Assembly (NCBI GenBank): GCA_964196565.1
Contig: CAXMUH010000083.1
Location: 1-26,069 of the forward strand
Length of the DNA stretch: 26,069 nucleotides
Reading direction: 5' to 3'
Source: 2-12-FULL-42-15 sp964196565
GTDB lineage: Bacteria > Pseudomonadota > Gammaproteobacteria > Coxiellales > Coxiellaceae
Shown here: piece after piece, positions 16,024-23,746 of the stretch
How the letters are laid out: every line of letters begins with the position of its first letter
How positions within the stretch are numbered: position 1 is the stretch's first letter
Program-made: the position numbers and the translations under genes
The notes under the pieces: model-generated
The model's database searches: none
Seen by the model: the letters and a program-made list of their open reading frames with translations, nothing else
Told to the model about the DNA's origin: nothing

Positions 16024-16112
16024 TGCTTCAAGGAGAATAAGAAAAGTTTTTTCACAATCTTTCAATCACTTAAAACCTTAAGAGCGACGCCTTGGAGGAA
16101 ACTACTTTGGCA
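16024..16112. repeat. 89-bp direct repeat, copy 1 (downstream of amiD)
   Basis: Identical to 16884-16972 at 85 of 89 positions, with no gaps and a fixed offset of 860 nt. It lies 67 nt beyond the 3' end of the amidase gene. Its ends carry CTTCAAGG and CCTTGGAG, an imperfect terminal inverted repeat that is perfect in copy 2. Confidence 0.9.
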
Positions 16113-16178
16113 TATTTTGCTCAGCACTTGAGTGAGCTCTTCAACCACCGCAAATAAGCTCGACAAAAAATTTGAAAT

Positions 16179-16850
16179 TTAACCATGCAGAGGCCGAGAT
16201 AACAGCCCAAGATCTTTAACTCGAGCACGCACTTCTTTCATAAAGATCGGGCCTGGATCCGTCTTTGATGTGTAATAGCTTTTATCCGTGTCTTTCCATA
16301 AACTACTTCCTCTGAAATACTTATACTCAAAATGTCCAATAAGGTATTTTATGGTAGGATATTTTTTCTTTAACATCCGAATTAAATAAACGTCAGCATT
16401 AACTTCTGCGGGAGTTAGATTCTGTTTATCACCTACTCCACCAACATTTTCAATGCCAATAGCCATATAATCAAGACCTATAACATGCCGCGCCATCCAG
16501 TTGTCGGGCATTAATTTATAAATCGTACCATTCCTTGCAACTAGAAACTGCGCAGATACATTAACTTTGCCGTGTCTTATCAAGTAAGGCCGATCTTGCA
16601 TCGTCTGACTATTAAAATAATTCCACGTTGACTGCCACGTGTGCGCCTCCGTCCAATGCAATACAATCATTCTAGGCACAATTTTTATGCTATTGCGATT
16701 TATTCCATAATGGTTGCGCATATACTCTTTTGTTAGTTTTGTACGAAGGGGCCCAAACTTAATGGGCTTATTTATAATAACGGGTTTGTATGTTGCAAAC
16801 GCAGCATGCGTGAGGAATAAAAGGATTACCGTAGCGGATAATTTGATCAT
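16179..16850 (-). CDS. AmiD-like N-acetylmuramoyl-L-alanine amidase
   Basis: A 223-residue exported zinc amidase of the Amidase_2/PGRP fold, cleaving the MurNAc-L-Ala bond of peptidoglycan. A signal peptide covers residues 1-19 (ending AFA). Zinc ligands by comparison with AmpD are His65 (VLHWTEAH), His173 (IGHFEY) and Asp198 (KTDPGP); Glu134 in IGIENVGG is the catalytic-site Glu. About 15 extra residues lie between His173 and Asp198 compared with AmpD. No lipobox Cys follows the signal peptide, unlike E. coli AmiD, so it is likely periplasmic or secreted. A strong AAGGAGG site precedes the ATG. Both sides carry the same 89-bp repeat. Confidence 0.9.
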   Translation of the reverse strand: MIKLSATVILLFLTHAAFATYKPVIINKPIKFGPLRTKLTKEYMRNHYGINRNSIKIVPRMIVLHWTEAHTWQSTWNYFNSQTMQDRPYLIRHGKVNVSAQFLVARNGTIYKLMPDNWMARHVIGLDYMAIGIENVGGVGDKQNLTPAEVNADVYLIRMLKKKYPTIKYLIGHFEYKYFRGSSLWKDTDKSYYTSKTDPGPIFMKEVRARVKDLGLLSRPLHG

Positions 16851-16883
16851 TAAAAGCCTCCTTGTTTTTTCATACTATTATAT

Positions 16884-16972
16884 TGCTCCAAGGAGAATAA
16901 GAAAAGTTTTTTCTCAATCTTTCAGTCACTTAGAACCTTAAGAGCGACGCCTTGGAGGAAACTACTTTGGCA
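16884..16972. repeat. 89-bp direct repeat, copy 2 (between amiD and RAYT gene)
   Basis: Second copy, 85/89 identical to 16024-16112. The arms CTCCAAGG (16886-16893) and CCTTGGAG (16950-16957) are perfect complements, and AGAAAA/TTTTCT inside can form a small inner hairpin. It starts 33 nt upstream of the amiD start codon and ends 13 nt from the transposase stop, so it may also hold amiD promoter elements. Confidence 0.9.
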
Positions 16973-16985
16973 GCTTTTGAACAGC

Positions 16986-17924
16986 TTAACTCAACGTCTT
17001 CAACAACAACGCCTTCTCAATTTTTTTTATCCAAAAATCCGTAATTTTTCTATCTCCATCTAAAGAAAGATATCGGCTCATGGTTTTACTTAAACTCTGC
17101 GGATTCCGATCTAAAAATAATGCAATATCATTGAGCTGATGCGATGCATAATAATGACAAAAATACGCAATCATCACTCTTGCAAGCGTCAATCGTTTTG
17201 AGATATCTTGTGTAGCCAATTTATCAAAATCAACCTCAGTCACTTGACACACGACAAATGCAATATCAATAACTGAAAGATGATCAATTGAGATTGAACT
17301 TCGTTTGCAAACTTTTAAATTAATGGTATCGCATACTTGAATCTCGCCATCTTCGAATTTTAAAAATTTCGGCTTCTCATTATTACTCCAACACTCAACA
17401 AATGAATAATATTCAAAATCATCGCCATAAGCATTTCGCAATGTGGTTATAACCAAACTCTTTTTAAGCCAGCTCAGTTTACACCTACCCAGATAGCTTA
17501 AATGAGAACTCCAACGATAGTCTTCCAGCTTTTCAACCATTCCGGCCTGCAGCGGGTTCATATGTACATAGCGACAAAGCTCAATCAGATAGCCATCGTC
17601 TTGAATTAATTTAGATCGATATCGCCCTTGAAATAAATGCCCCATTCGATCAAGTTTTTTATTCATATAACGGGTATAACAATTTGAAATTAACTGCATA
17701 ATTTTACTTATCGGAATACGTCCTATTTCGATCACCATGTGAACATGATTGGTCATCAAACAAAATAAATGGACCTTGCAGCCATAATCTTTATGAACCC
17801 GATCGATCAGCTTGTAAAAATAGCAATAATGCGCATGTTCTAAAAACACCGGCTGTCGATAATTACCACGCAACATCACATGGTATACAGCACCTTCATA
17901 ATGAATTTTAAGCTTTCGAGCCAC
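16986..17924 (-). CDS. REP-associated tyrosine transposase (RAYT, Y1/HUH family)
   Basis: A 312-residue protein of the IS200/IS605-related Y1 transposase family that acts on REP sequences. The N-terminus MARKLKIHYEGAVYHVMLRG is typical. The HUH motif is His60-x-His62 in NHVHMVIE, and Tyr119 in RYVHMNP is the probable nucleophile; HLFQGRYRSKLI (96-107) is the usual strand between them. The C-terminal 90 residues (LTLARVMIAYFCHYYASHQL, then FLDRNPQSLSKTMSRY) resemble a DnaA-type helix-turn-helix, known in longer RAYT proteins. The start is GTG with GGGGAG 8 nt upstream. The gene is full length and looks intact. REP-like hairpins lie directly upstream and an 89-bp repeat directly downstream. Confidence 0.9.
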   Translation of the reverse strand: MARKLKIHYEGAVYHVMLRGNYRQPVFLEHAHYCYFYKLIDRVHKDYGCKVHLFCLMTNHVHMVIEIGRIPISKIMQLISNCYTRYMNKKLDRMGHLFQGRYRSKLIQDDGYLIELCRYVHMNPLQAGMVEKLEDYRWSSHLSYLGRCKLSWLKKSLVITTLRNAYGDDFEYYSFVECWSNNEKPKFLKFEDGEIQVCDTINLKVCKRSSISIDHLSVIDIAFVVCQVTEVDFDKLATQDISKRLTLARVMIAYFCHYYASHQLNDIALFLDRNPQSLSKTMSRYLSLDGDRKITDFWIKKIEKALLLKTLS

Positions 17925-18000
17925 AACAATATCTCCCCAATTAGACTTTAGAGTATATTGTTGCAGGCTCAGGTGAATTCTTCAATACCGGGGTTTTTTG

Positions 18001-18059
18001 CAATCCACTAATTTGCTGGATTGCTTCACGCTTCGCGCTCGCAAAGACGAAGCGGCAGG
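18001..18059. repeat. REP-like element 1 near the RAYT gene
   Basis: Arms CAATCCA (18001-18007) and TGGATTG (18017-18023), followed by CTTCGCGCTCGCAAAGACGA (18031-18050) and AGCGGCAGG. The second part contains CTTCG/CGAAG arms. It repeats at 18110-18138 with one mismatch in 29. It resembles REP-type intergenic repeats of other gammaproteobacteria. Confidence 0.7.
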
Positions 18060-18067
18060 CTTTATTT

Positions 18068-18100
18068 GGTGGATTACGCGCCTTGCGGCGCTAATCCACC
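18068..18100. repeat. GC-rich hairpin of the GGTGGATTA type
   Basis: Arms GGTGGATTA (18068-18076) and TAATCCACC (18092-18100), with an inner stem GCGCC/GGCGC and a TTGC loop. This hairpin is a widespread intergenic repeat in gammaproteobacteria (known from memory). It lies between the two REP-like copies. Confidence 0.7.
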
Positions 18101-18109
18101 CTACTTCTA

Positions 18110-18139
18110 CTTCGCGGTCGCAAAGACGAAGCGGCAGGG
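18110..18139. repeat. REP-like element 2 near the RAYT gene
   Basis: Starts CTTCGCGGTCGCAAAGACGA and matches 18031-18059 with a single difference. It ends 5 nt from the stop of the decarboxylase gene on the minus strand, so its hairpin could also mark the 3' end of that transcript. Confidence 0.7.
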
Positions 18140-18143
18140 CTAT

Positions 18144-19790
18144 TTATCCATTCTGCTGTTCTAGCATATCACCGAGGCGTTGCACCACGGATGGCATATC
18201 TTCTTTACTCAGTTTAACTTCAACAAAGTTAACACCCTGACTTGGCAGTGAATCAAGGGTCTCAGATAAGGAGGCCTTATCTTCAACTAAGTAAGTATTA
18301 ATGTTTTTACCCACGGCTTTGGCAAATGCGCGAAAATCCCATTGTGCAATATCATTATATTTGCGCATTGGGCCGTGAATTGCACGCTCGATACCATAAC
18401 CTTCGTTATTCATTAAAAAGATTGTCATCTGTTGATTGTGTCGCACGATAGATGAAAGTGCTTGCGCTGTCATTAAAAAGGAACCATCACCAATTAGGAG
18501 TAAAGTTCTTTTATCTTTCTTAGCAGCTGCAGCACCAAAAGCCGCAGGCAAGGCATAGCCAATCGCACACCAAATAGCAGAGGTAACCAGATTATATTTT
18601 ACAGGAACATATTTATCCCAAAAAGTAAGTGCTGACATACCAATTTCTACAACCACCGTATCGTCTTCTTTAACATATTTTGAAAATTTATCCCAGAAAT
18701 AATCCGTAGACCATTCGTCACTTACCTGCATATCTCGCGAGCGCTGCGCTACAATATCACCGTTATCATATTCGTTTAGATTCTTGATCTCTGCAAGCAA
18801 CTCCATTATTAACAATGATGTATTAACATGACTATAAAGCGTGTCATTAACCAACACACTTTCCTCATTAATATCACCATTAATCTGAATCGATTTATCA
18901 AATTGTTTTTGAGTAAATATTCCGGTATTAAAATCAGATTCATTGACACCGATTTTAATAATCGCATCTGCTTCATCAAATGCTTTAACAACAAATGGGT
19001 GACTTAACTGACCTTGATAAACGCCAAGATACAAAGGATGATTTTCAGGATAAAGGGATTTCCCCATATTGGATTGTGCATACGGTATTTTAAGTTTGTT
19101 AATCAACTCATATGCTTTTTCGGTACTGTTATTTCTTTTTGTATTATAGCCCAACCAAGCAACTGGTCTTCTACTACTTTTTAAAACGCTTAAAATGTCT
19201 TTTACGAGATCTTTTGGCAATTCGCCTTTTGATGCATCTTTGCTAGCAATAACTATTTTGGTGTCATCGGCTAATTCCAAATCATATAAATCAGAAGGAA
19301 TACCAATATAAACAGGTCGCTGATTAACAATTGCAGCGGAAATAACCCGGCCAAGCTCAGCAACAATATTATGCGAGTTTAATAGCGTCGATGCACAAGT
19401 AATTTTTTTCGCCATTTGATAAAAGCGATCATATTCACCATCACCATAAGTATGATGGGTATGTAGATTTTTCTGCTGAACTGATTTTAAAGGCGGCATA
19501 CCAACAAGGTGAATAACCGGTACACCTTCAGCATAACTGCCAGCGATACCATTAGCGGCGCTAAGCTCGCCCACAGCATAGGTGGTGCACAACACGCCCA
19601 AGCCTTTAACTTTGGCATAGCCATCTGCCGCATACGAGGCATTTAACTCATTATTTGTCGCCATCCACTCAATATCCGGGGCATCTTCGATATAATCACA
19701 CAGTTTGAGGGTATAGTTATCGGGTACACCAAAGATTGAATCAACCCCTAACTCTTTGATTGTTTTTACGATTAGTTCAGCAAGTTTCAT
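18144..19790 (-). CDS. ThDP-dependent 2-keto-acid decarboxylase (pyruvate/indolepyruvate type)
   Basis: A 548-residue cytoplasmic enzyme that decarboxylates a 2-keto acid to an aldehyde using thiamine diphosphate and Mg2+. Cofactor and catalytic residues are in place: Glu48 in NNELNASYAADGYAK, the double His in HTHHTYGDG (112-113), the ThDP motif from GDGS (434) to NN (461-462), and Glu468 in GYGIERAIHG. Length fits the pyruvate/indolepyruvate/phenylpyruvate decarboxylase group. Substrate cannot be decided from sequence. The start at 19790 follows GAGGA at 7 nt; a frame extension to 19883 would run through the promoter and is rejected. A LysR gene lies upstream on the same strand. Confidence 0.9.
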   Translation of the reverse strand: MKLAELIVKTIKELGVDSIFGVPDNYTLKLCDYIEDAPDIEWMATNNELNASYAADGYAKVKGLGVLCTTYAVGELSAANGIAGSYAEGVPVIHLVGMPPLKSVQQKNLHTHHTYGDGEYDRFYQMAKKITCASTLLNSHNIVAELGRVISAAIVNQRPVYIGIPSDLYDLELADDTKIVIASKDASKGELPKDLVKDILSVLKSSRRPVAWLGYNTKRNNSTEKAYELINKLKIPYAQSNMGKSLYPENHPLYLGVYQGQLSHPFVVKAFDEADAIIKIGVNESDFNTGIFTQKQFDKSIQINGDINEESVLVNDTLYSHVNTSLLIMELLAEIKNLNEYDNGDIVAQRSRDMQVSDEWSTDYFWDKFSKYVKEDDTVVVEIGMSALTFWDKYVPVKYNLVTSAIWCAIGYALPAAFGAAAAKKDKRTLLLIGDGSFLMTAQALSSIVRHNQQMTIFLMNNEGYGIERAIHGPMRKYNDIAQWDFRAFAKAVGKNINTYLVEDKASLSETLDSLPSQGVNFVEVKLSKEDMPSVVQRLGDMLEQQNG

Positions 19791-19841
19791 AACAATTTCC
19801 TCAATTTTTTGCTTAATATATTTATATTTTACGCTATACAG

Positions 19842-19870
19842 CTTATATGTAAAATGAATCCTTTCGGTAA
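19842..19870 (-). promoter_or_regulatory. Promoter of the decarboxylase gene
   Basis: On the minus strand TTACCG (19865-19870) and TATAAG (19842-19847) are 17 nt apart. Transcription would start near 19835, about 45 nt before the ATG at 19790. The weak -35 box fits a promoter that needs an activator. Confidence 0.6.
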
Positions 19871-19875
19871 TGTCT

Positions 19876-19890
19876 ATAACCAATGGTTAT
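19876..19890. promoter_or_regulatory. LysR-type operator (T-N11-A palindrome)
   Basis: ATAACCAATGGTTAT is a perfect palindrome with 7-bp arms and a 1-nt centre, and it contains TAACCAATGGTTA, the T-N11-A form bound by LysR regulators. It lies 5 nt upstream of the -35 box of the decarboxylase promoter, and the LysR gene ends at 19945. Confidence 0.65.
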
Positions 19891-19944
19891 GAAATATTTT
19901 CTAAGCAAAATCTTCGCAATAACGGCTAATGCGTCACCTAACTG

Positions 19945-20805
19945 CTATTTGGTCATTAGCTCTATCCAGGCCGAAGCTGAATTCGACAAAATCCGATCTT
20001 TATGATGCGCAACAACAAGCTCTAGCTTATTCTCATGCTCAAAAGGGATTATCCTCAATGTTTTATCGACCGCCCTTTCAGGTAACAAACTACAGCCCAT
20101 CCCTGATGCGACAATTTTTCGGATAATATCGCATGAGTTAACAGCATTTTCAGAAACGTTATTAAAATTATTATTTTCTAATATTTCATCAATAATCGTA
20201 TCAATCACACTACGCGTTTTTGGTCGAATAAATTCAAGCTCAGTAAGATCTTTAATAGTAAGCTCTGTTGTTTCTTCTGGATAAAGCGCTGCTGAGACTA
20301 CAAATTTAAGCGATTCAAAGCCAACCGTATGGACAGTAAGAAACTCATTAACTTGCTGTGGCCGAATCATCAAACCTAATTCTGCCTTATTTTCAAGAAG
20401 TTGTGGGGTGATCTCATCCGAAGAATGGAAAAACTTAAAATTGAAGTTAACATCAGGATGTTTAATCTTAAAGTCTCGAAGGGTTTCTGCGAGGTAATAA
20501 TTCGCCATATGATTACTTGCCACTAAATTCAAAGTCCCTGACACCGTATCGTTGAGGCGAGTAATGGCGCTGGTGGCGTTATTCCAATCGAACTTAATTT
20601 TGCGGGCGTATTCCAGAAAAACCAACCCTTGCTGAGTCAGCACCATTCTATGGCCGACCTTATTAAATAACTTACAACGCAAGCTGTGCTCCAACCTTTT
20701 GATTCTTTTAGAAATAGCCGGCTGAGAAAGGTTAATAATCTCTTCTGCCTTGGTATATGAGCAATCTGAATCAACAATCGCTAAAAATGTATTTATATCT
20801 TTCAT
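19945..20805 (-). CDS. LysR-family transcriptional regulator
   Basis: A 286-residue regulator. The N-terminal winged helix-turn-helix is clear: TFLAIVDSDCSYTKAEEIIN, then LSQPAISKRIKRLEHSLRCK and VLTQQGLVFLEYAR. The remaining part is the two-lobed co-inducer-binding domain (residues about 88-286). Start 20805 has GGAGGG 9 nt upstream; an ATG at 20835 has no such site. It lies upstream of the decarboxylase gene in the same direction, with a 154-nt gap holding a LysR-type operator, and it diverges from a DHA2 exporter. It most likely controls the decarboxylase and perhaps the exporter. Confidence 0.9.
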   Translation of the reverse strand: MKDINTFLAIVDSDCSYTKAEEIINLSQPAISKRIKRLEHSLRCKLFNKVGHRMVLTQQGLVFLEYARKIKFDWNNATSAITRLNDTVSGTLNLVASNHMANYYLAETLRDFKIKHPDVNFNFKFFHSSDEITPQLLENKAELGLMIRPQQVNEFLTVHTVGFESLKFVVSAALYPEETTELTIKDLTELEFIRPKTRSVIDTIIDEILENNNFNNVSENAVNSCDIIRKIVASGMGCSLLPERAVDKTLRIIPFEHENKLELVVAHHKDRILSNSASAWIELMTK

Positions 20806-20847
20806 GTTCTCATTCCCTCCAGTTATAGTATTCATTTTTACCAGGAA

Positions 20848-20876
20848 TTGTAGTTATCGATAATCAAATGTAACAT
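20848..20876 (+). promoter_or_regulatory. Promoter of the DHA2 exporter with palindrome in the spacer
   Basis: TTGTAG (20848-20853) and TAACAT (20871-20876) are 17 nt apart. The spacer begins with the perfect palindrome TTATCGATAA (20854-20863). A regulator bound there would block RNA polymerase. The boxes are moderate matches, so this is a candidate. Confidence 0.45.
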
Positions 20877-20893
20877 AAATTTTATAAAAAGTA

Positions 20894-22336
20894 ATGTATA
20901 AAATGAACAAAATGGATAAATACTTTATGAACAAGCAACAAGCACCGTCCTACTTACTGATTCTCTTTGTCGCAGGAGTTGGGGCCTTTTTAGCAGCACT
21001 GGATGTCGGCATCATTAATGTCGCTCTACCCTATTTGCGCATTGCTTTTCATAGCACGCTAACAACCATTGCGTGGACCGTTACTATATATACCTTGATG
21101 CTCACCGCTTTTGTCTTACTGTTTGGCAAGCTCAGCGATAGAATCGGGCATCTTCGCATTTTCCAGATAGGGATTATCATTTTTGGCGTTGCCTCTTTTC
21201 TCTGCGGAATCTCAACACACACCTGGGAAATTATCACCTTTAGGACCTTACAAGGTTTTGGCGCCTCCATGATTCAAGCGACTGCTGTTGCCTTGATAAC
21301 CACATTACTACCCAAAGAAAAACATCATCAAGCGATTGGTACTTACGGCGCGCTGCTCGGCTTAGGTAATATTTTAGGTACGTCATTAGGTGGCGTTATT
21401 TTATCTTCAATGGGTTGGTCATGGCTATTTTTTATAAATATCCCTTTTTGCTTAGCCGTACTTTGGGGCAGCTTTAAAATTAACTATAGCTTTATTAAAG
21501 TTAATTCTAAGATTGACTACATGGGTGTTGGTTTTGTGGCAATCTTAAATATCGTCTTATTGCTGGTAATTGAATGGATAGCGCATCCAGGATTTCAACA
21601 ATTAGCCATTACTTTCGCAATAGGCTTTGTGGTAATAGCCGGATTATTTGTTGCCTGGGAAAAACGTGCAAAAGTAAAATTACTGGAATTCAAATATTTT
21701 TTAACTAAAAAAATGGGTATCTTAAGCATGGGCACCATTGCTTTTGGAGCCTCCCTCTCAATATACTTAATCGTGCCAGCACTTTATTTGCAGCATACTT
21801 CCAATCTGCAAGCTTGGCAAATAGGCTTAGTGACTTTCTTTGGCCCAATTGGCTACGTTATTATGTCAAAATTAACCGGCAAACTAATGCATAAGTTTCG
21901 CTATCGAAATATCATGATGACCGGCGAGCTGATGATGTTCGCTGGCATGTTAACATTAGCATTTATGCAACCTCACTGGAGCCTGGTTACTTTAGCCATA
22001 GTATTATTCTTTATCGGCATGGGTGGTGGCTTATTATTCCCAACCAATGTTGCCTCTATAATGAGAGAAACACCTACCTCCATGCATGGCACTACCGCTG
22101 CTTATAATCGTATGGTACACAGCTTTGCCTTAGCTTTAGGTGCGGCATTGGCTGCGATGTTTGTCCAGCTCGCTCAACAAGGCCATGGAAACGCCGTGGT
22201 TATGTCTGGCTATCAACACGTTTGGATAGCAGGCAGTATTATTAACCTAATCTCATTTACATTGTTTCTTTTCGATAGAAAAAAGCACAATGAAATAAAA
22301 GCAGCCGTATCAACAGCTAGCATGGTTGCTGAATAG
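20894..22336 (+). CDS. MFS DHA2-family (EmrB/QacA-type) multidrug exporter
   Basis: An inner-membrane drug:proton antiporter of up to 480 residues with about 14 helices. Early signatures are FLAALDVGIINVALPYL in TM1 (motif D1 of 14-TMS transporters), LFGKLSDRIGHLRIFQIG (motif A) and RTLQGFGASMIQATAVALI (motif B), then GNILGTSLGGVILSSMGWSWLFFINIP (motif C and following loop, seen as consecutive short parts). Starts at 20894, 20903, 20912 and 20927 are all possible; only the last has a weak GGAT site. It diverges from the LysR gene. No membrane-fusion partner (EmrA) is nearby, so export is probably to the periplasm. Substrate unknown. Confidence 0.9.
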   Translation: MYKMNKMDKYFMNKQQAPSYLLILFVAGVGAFLAALDVGIINVALPYLRIAFHSTLTTIAWTVTIYTLMLTAFVLLFGKLSDRIGHLRIFQIGIIIFGVASFLCGISTHTWEIITFRTLQGFGASMIQATAVALITTLLPKEKHHQAIGTYGALLGLGNILGTSLGGVILSSMGWSWLFFINIPFCLAVLWGSFKINYSFIKVNSKIDYMGVGFVAILNIVLLLVIEWIAHPGFQQLAITFAIGFVVIAGLFVAWEKRAKVKLLEFKYFLTKKMGILSMGTIAFGASLSIYLIVPALYLQHTSNLQAWQIGLVTFFGPIGYVIMSKLTGKLMHKFRYRNIMMTGELMMFAGMLTLAFMQPHWSLVTLAIVLFFIGMGGGLLFPTNVASIMRETPTSMHGTTAAYNRMVHSFALALGAALAAMFVQLAQQGHGNAVVMSGYQHVWIAGSIINLISFTLFLFDRKKHNEIKAAVSTASMVAE

Positions 22337-22343
22337 ATGTACT

Positions 22344-22376
22344 TTCAACTTAATAGTTAATTAATTATTAATTGAA
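22344..22376. terminator. AT-rich stem-loop after the exporter gene
   Basis: Arms TTCAACTTAATA (22344-22355) and TATTAATTGAA (22366-22376) pair with one bulged base. No U-run follows on the plus strand, so any terminator activity is probably weak. Confidence 0.35.
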
Positions 22377-22414
22377 AAAGTAATTTGATAAGCTTAAAGG
22401 TAAAAGGATACCTG

Positions 22415-23710
22415 ATGCGCTCTAGTAAGGAAATAATAGCTGACGCTATTGATAATACCTATTTTACATTTAGGTATAAACTTGTACCTCAAACGGTAAG
22501 TTCTCTCTATAGCTTTTGCACCGGCGTCGCGATAATAACTTCGGCGGCCGCAATTATTGGTCGCTATCTAAGTTATTTTGCGCTTGCAATCAGTATCGCC
22601 ATCACCGGTCCTATCGCTGTTATTACCGGACTTATTTTGGCATACTTACAGCACCTAGACTTTAAAGAAAAAAGCACGAAATTGAATCAACTTCATGGTG
22701 ATGTCTCTAAAATAACGCTTATCAATAAGACGCATGAGGATAAGCTCGCCAAATATTTTGAAGAAAAAAGTTCTAAGTCAATCGCCACACAAAAGTCTTT
22801 ATCTTCTGAGATTGGAAAATTAACCTATCAAAAGCAACTCGCAAAAAATCAACGTAGCTGGGGCAGTTGGTTATTTGATATAACAACACGTTATGTTACT
22901 GATGCGGGCCTTACCTTTGGTGTCACTTTTTTTATACTAACAACGTTTACTTCTATTCCATTTGTTGGAATGCCGCTGATTTTAACTATCGTGGGTTGTC
23001 TGTGTATGGCAGCACTTTCTTCTTATTTTATTCATACTAGAAAGTACCGCTATGAAGAGCAAATGGATAGTTATAAACATGAATATATTAGGCAAAATCA
23101 AATATCAAATTTATTTAAAACAATTAAGTTACCCGAAGAAAAAGCTGCACCTAATGCTGACTCTGTCAAACATAACCCTTGGGATAATGACGATTTCCAT
23201 AATGGCTTTTACAAAGAGATGCTTAATAACATTTACGCTGCGATTAATAAGTACCTTGTAGATAAAGAAATTATTCAGCTTGCTGAATATCATGATAAAA
23301 ATACTATACACAATCAAATATACTCAGTTTCTAAAGACAGATTGCCGAAAAATATATCCACAACAATTAACGATAAGCTTAAGTACAATAACAAAAACAT
23401 AAAAACAGCTTTTGATATTGCAAAGCTGATCGAAGATCATGAGATGAAACCCAAAAATTACCTCTCATTACTGCTCTACATAAAGCAAATTAGGCTCCGG
23501 GCGCGAAATCAGTCGATTTTCTCATGCATAGGTTGCGGCAGCAGCCAGTTGGCTGATCGTATTGATGAAATTTTTGAGAGAGCAAGCAAAGAAGCTATGG
23601 TGAGTGAACAGCTATTGCAGCAACCAAACTTAGAACTCGCTGCTCAGTTTAATAAACAACTTGAAGATGATTCATCCGATAACCCCGCAGAAGCTCCGCA
23701 ATCGATATAA
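22415..23710 (+). CDS. Orphan four-helix membrane protein with coiled coil
   Basis: A 431-residue protein without a recognisable family. Two long hydrophobic hairpins stand out: about residues 32-77 (CTGVAIITSAAAIIGRYLSY onward) and 158-205 (LTFGVTFFILTTFTSIPFVG onward). Between them lies a Lys/Glu-rich segment likely to form a coiled coil, and the long C-terminal part (about 225-431) is soluble and helical, ending in an acidic tail (LEDDSSDNPAEAPQSI). There is no signal peptide. Start 22415 is preferred over a TTG at 22385 because AAAAGGA lies 6 nt upstream. This layout is seen in Legionella and Coxiella effectors that sit in host membranes; that role is inference. Confidence 0.7.
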   Translation: MRSSKEIIADAIDNTYFTFRYKLVPQTVSSLYSFCTGVAIITSAAAIIGRYLSYFALAISIAITGPIAVITGLILAYLQHLDFKEKSTKLNQLHGDVSKITLINKTHEDKLAKYFEEKSSKSIATQKSLSSEIGKLTYQKQLAKNQRSWGSWLFDITTRYVTDAGLTFGVTFFILTTFTSIPFVGMPLILTIVGCLCMAALSSYFIHTRKYRYEEQMDSYKHEYIRQNQISNLFKTIKLPEEKAAPNADSVKHNPWDNDDFHNGFYKEMLNNIYAAINKYLVDKEIIQLAEYHDKNTIHNQIYSVSKDRLPKNISTTINDKLKYNNKNIKTAFDIAKLIEDHEMKPKNYLSLLLYIKQIRLRARNQSIFSCIGCGSSQLADRIDEIFERASKEAMVSEQLLQQPNLELAAQFNKQLEDDSSDNPAEAPQSI

Positions 23711-23746
23711 ATCACGAAACCTCTAACCACATTATTCTCACAAAAA

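Noticed and set aside
15802..16065. Minus-strand frame opposite the 63-aa protein gene
   Set aside because: The plus-strand frame has a GAGG site and a conserved-looking sequence; the minus frame runs into the 89-bp repeat and shows no motif.
16024..18139. CRISPR array
   Set aside because: The repeats are few, unevenly spaced and of different kinds, with no regular spacers and no cas genes.
19791..19883. 31-residue N-terminal extension of the decarboxylase
   Set aside because: It covers the promoter region, has unusual composition for this family, and the internal ATG at 19790 has a good ribosome site and matches family length.
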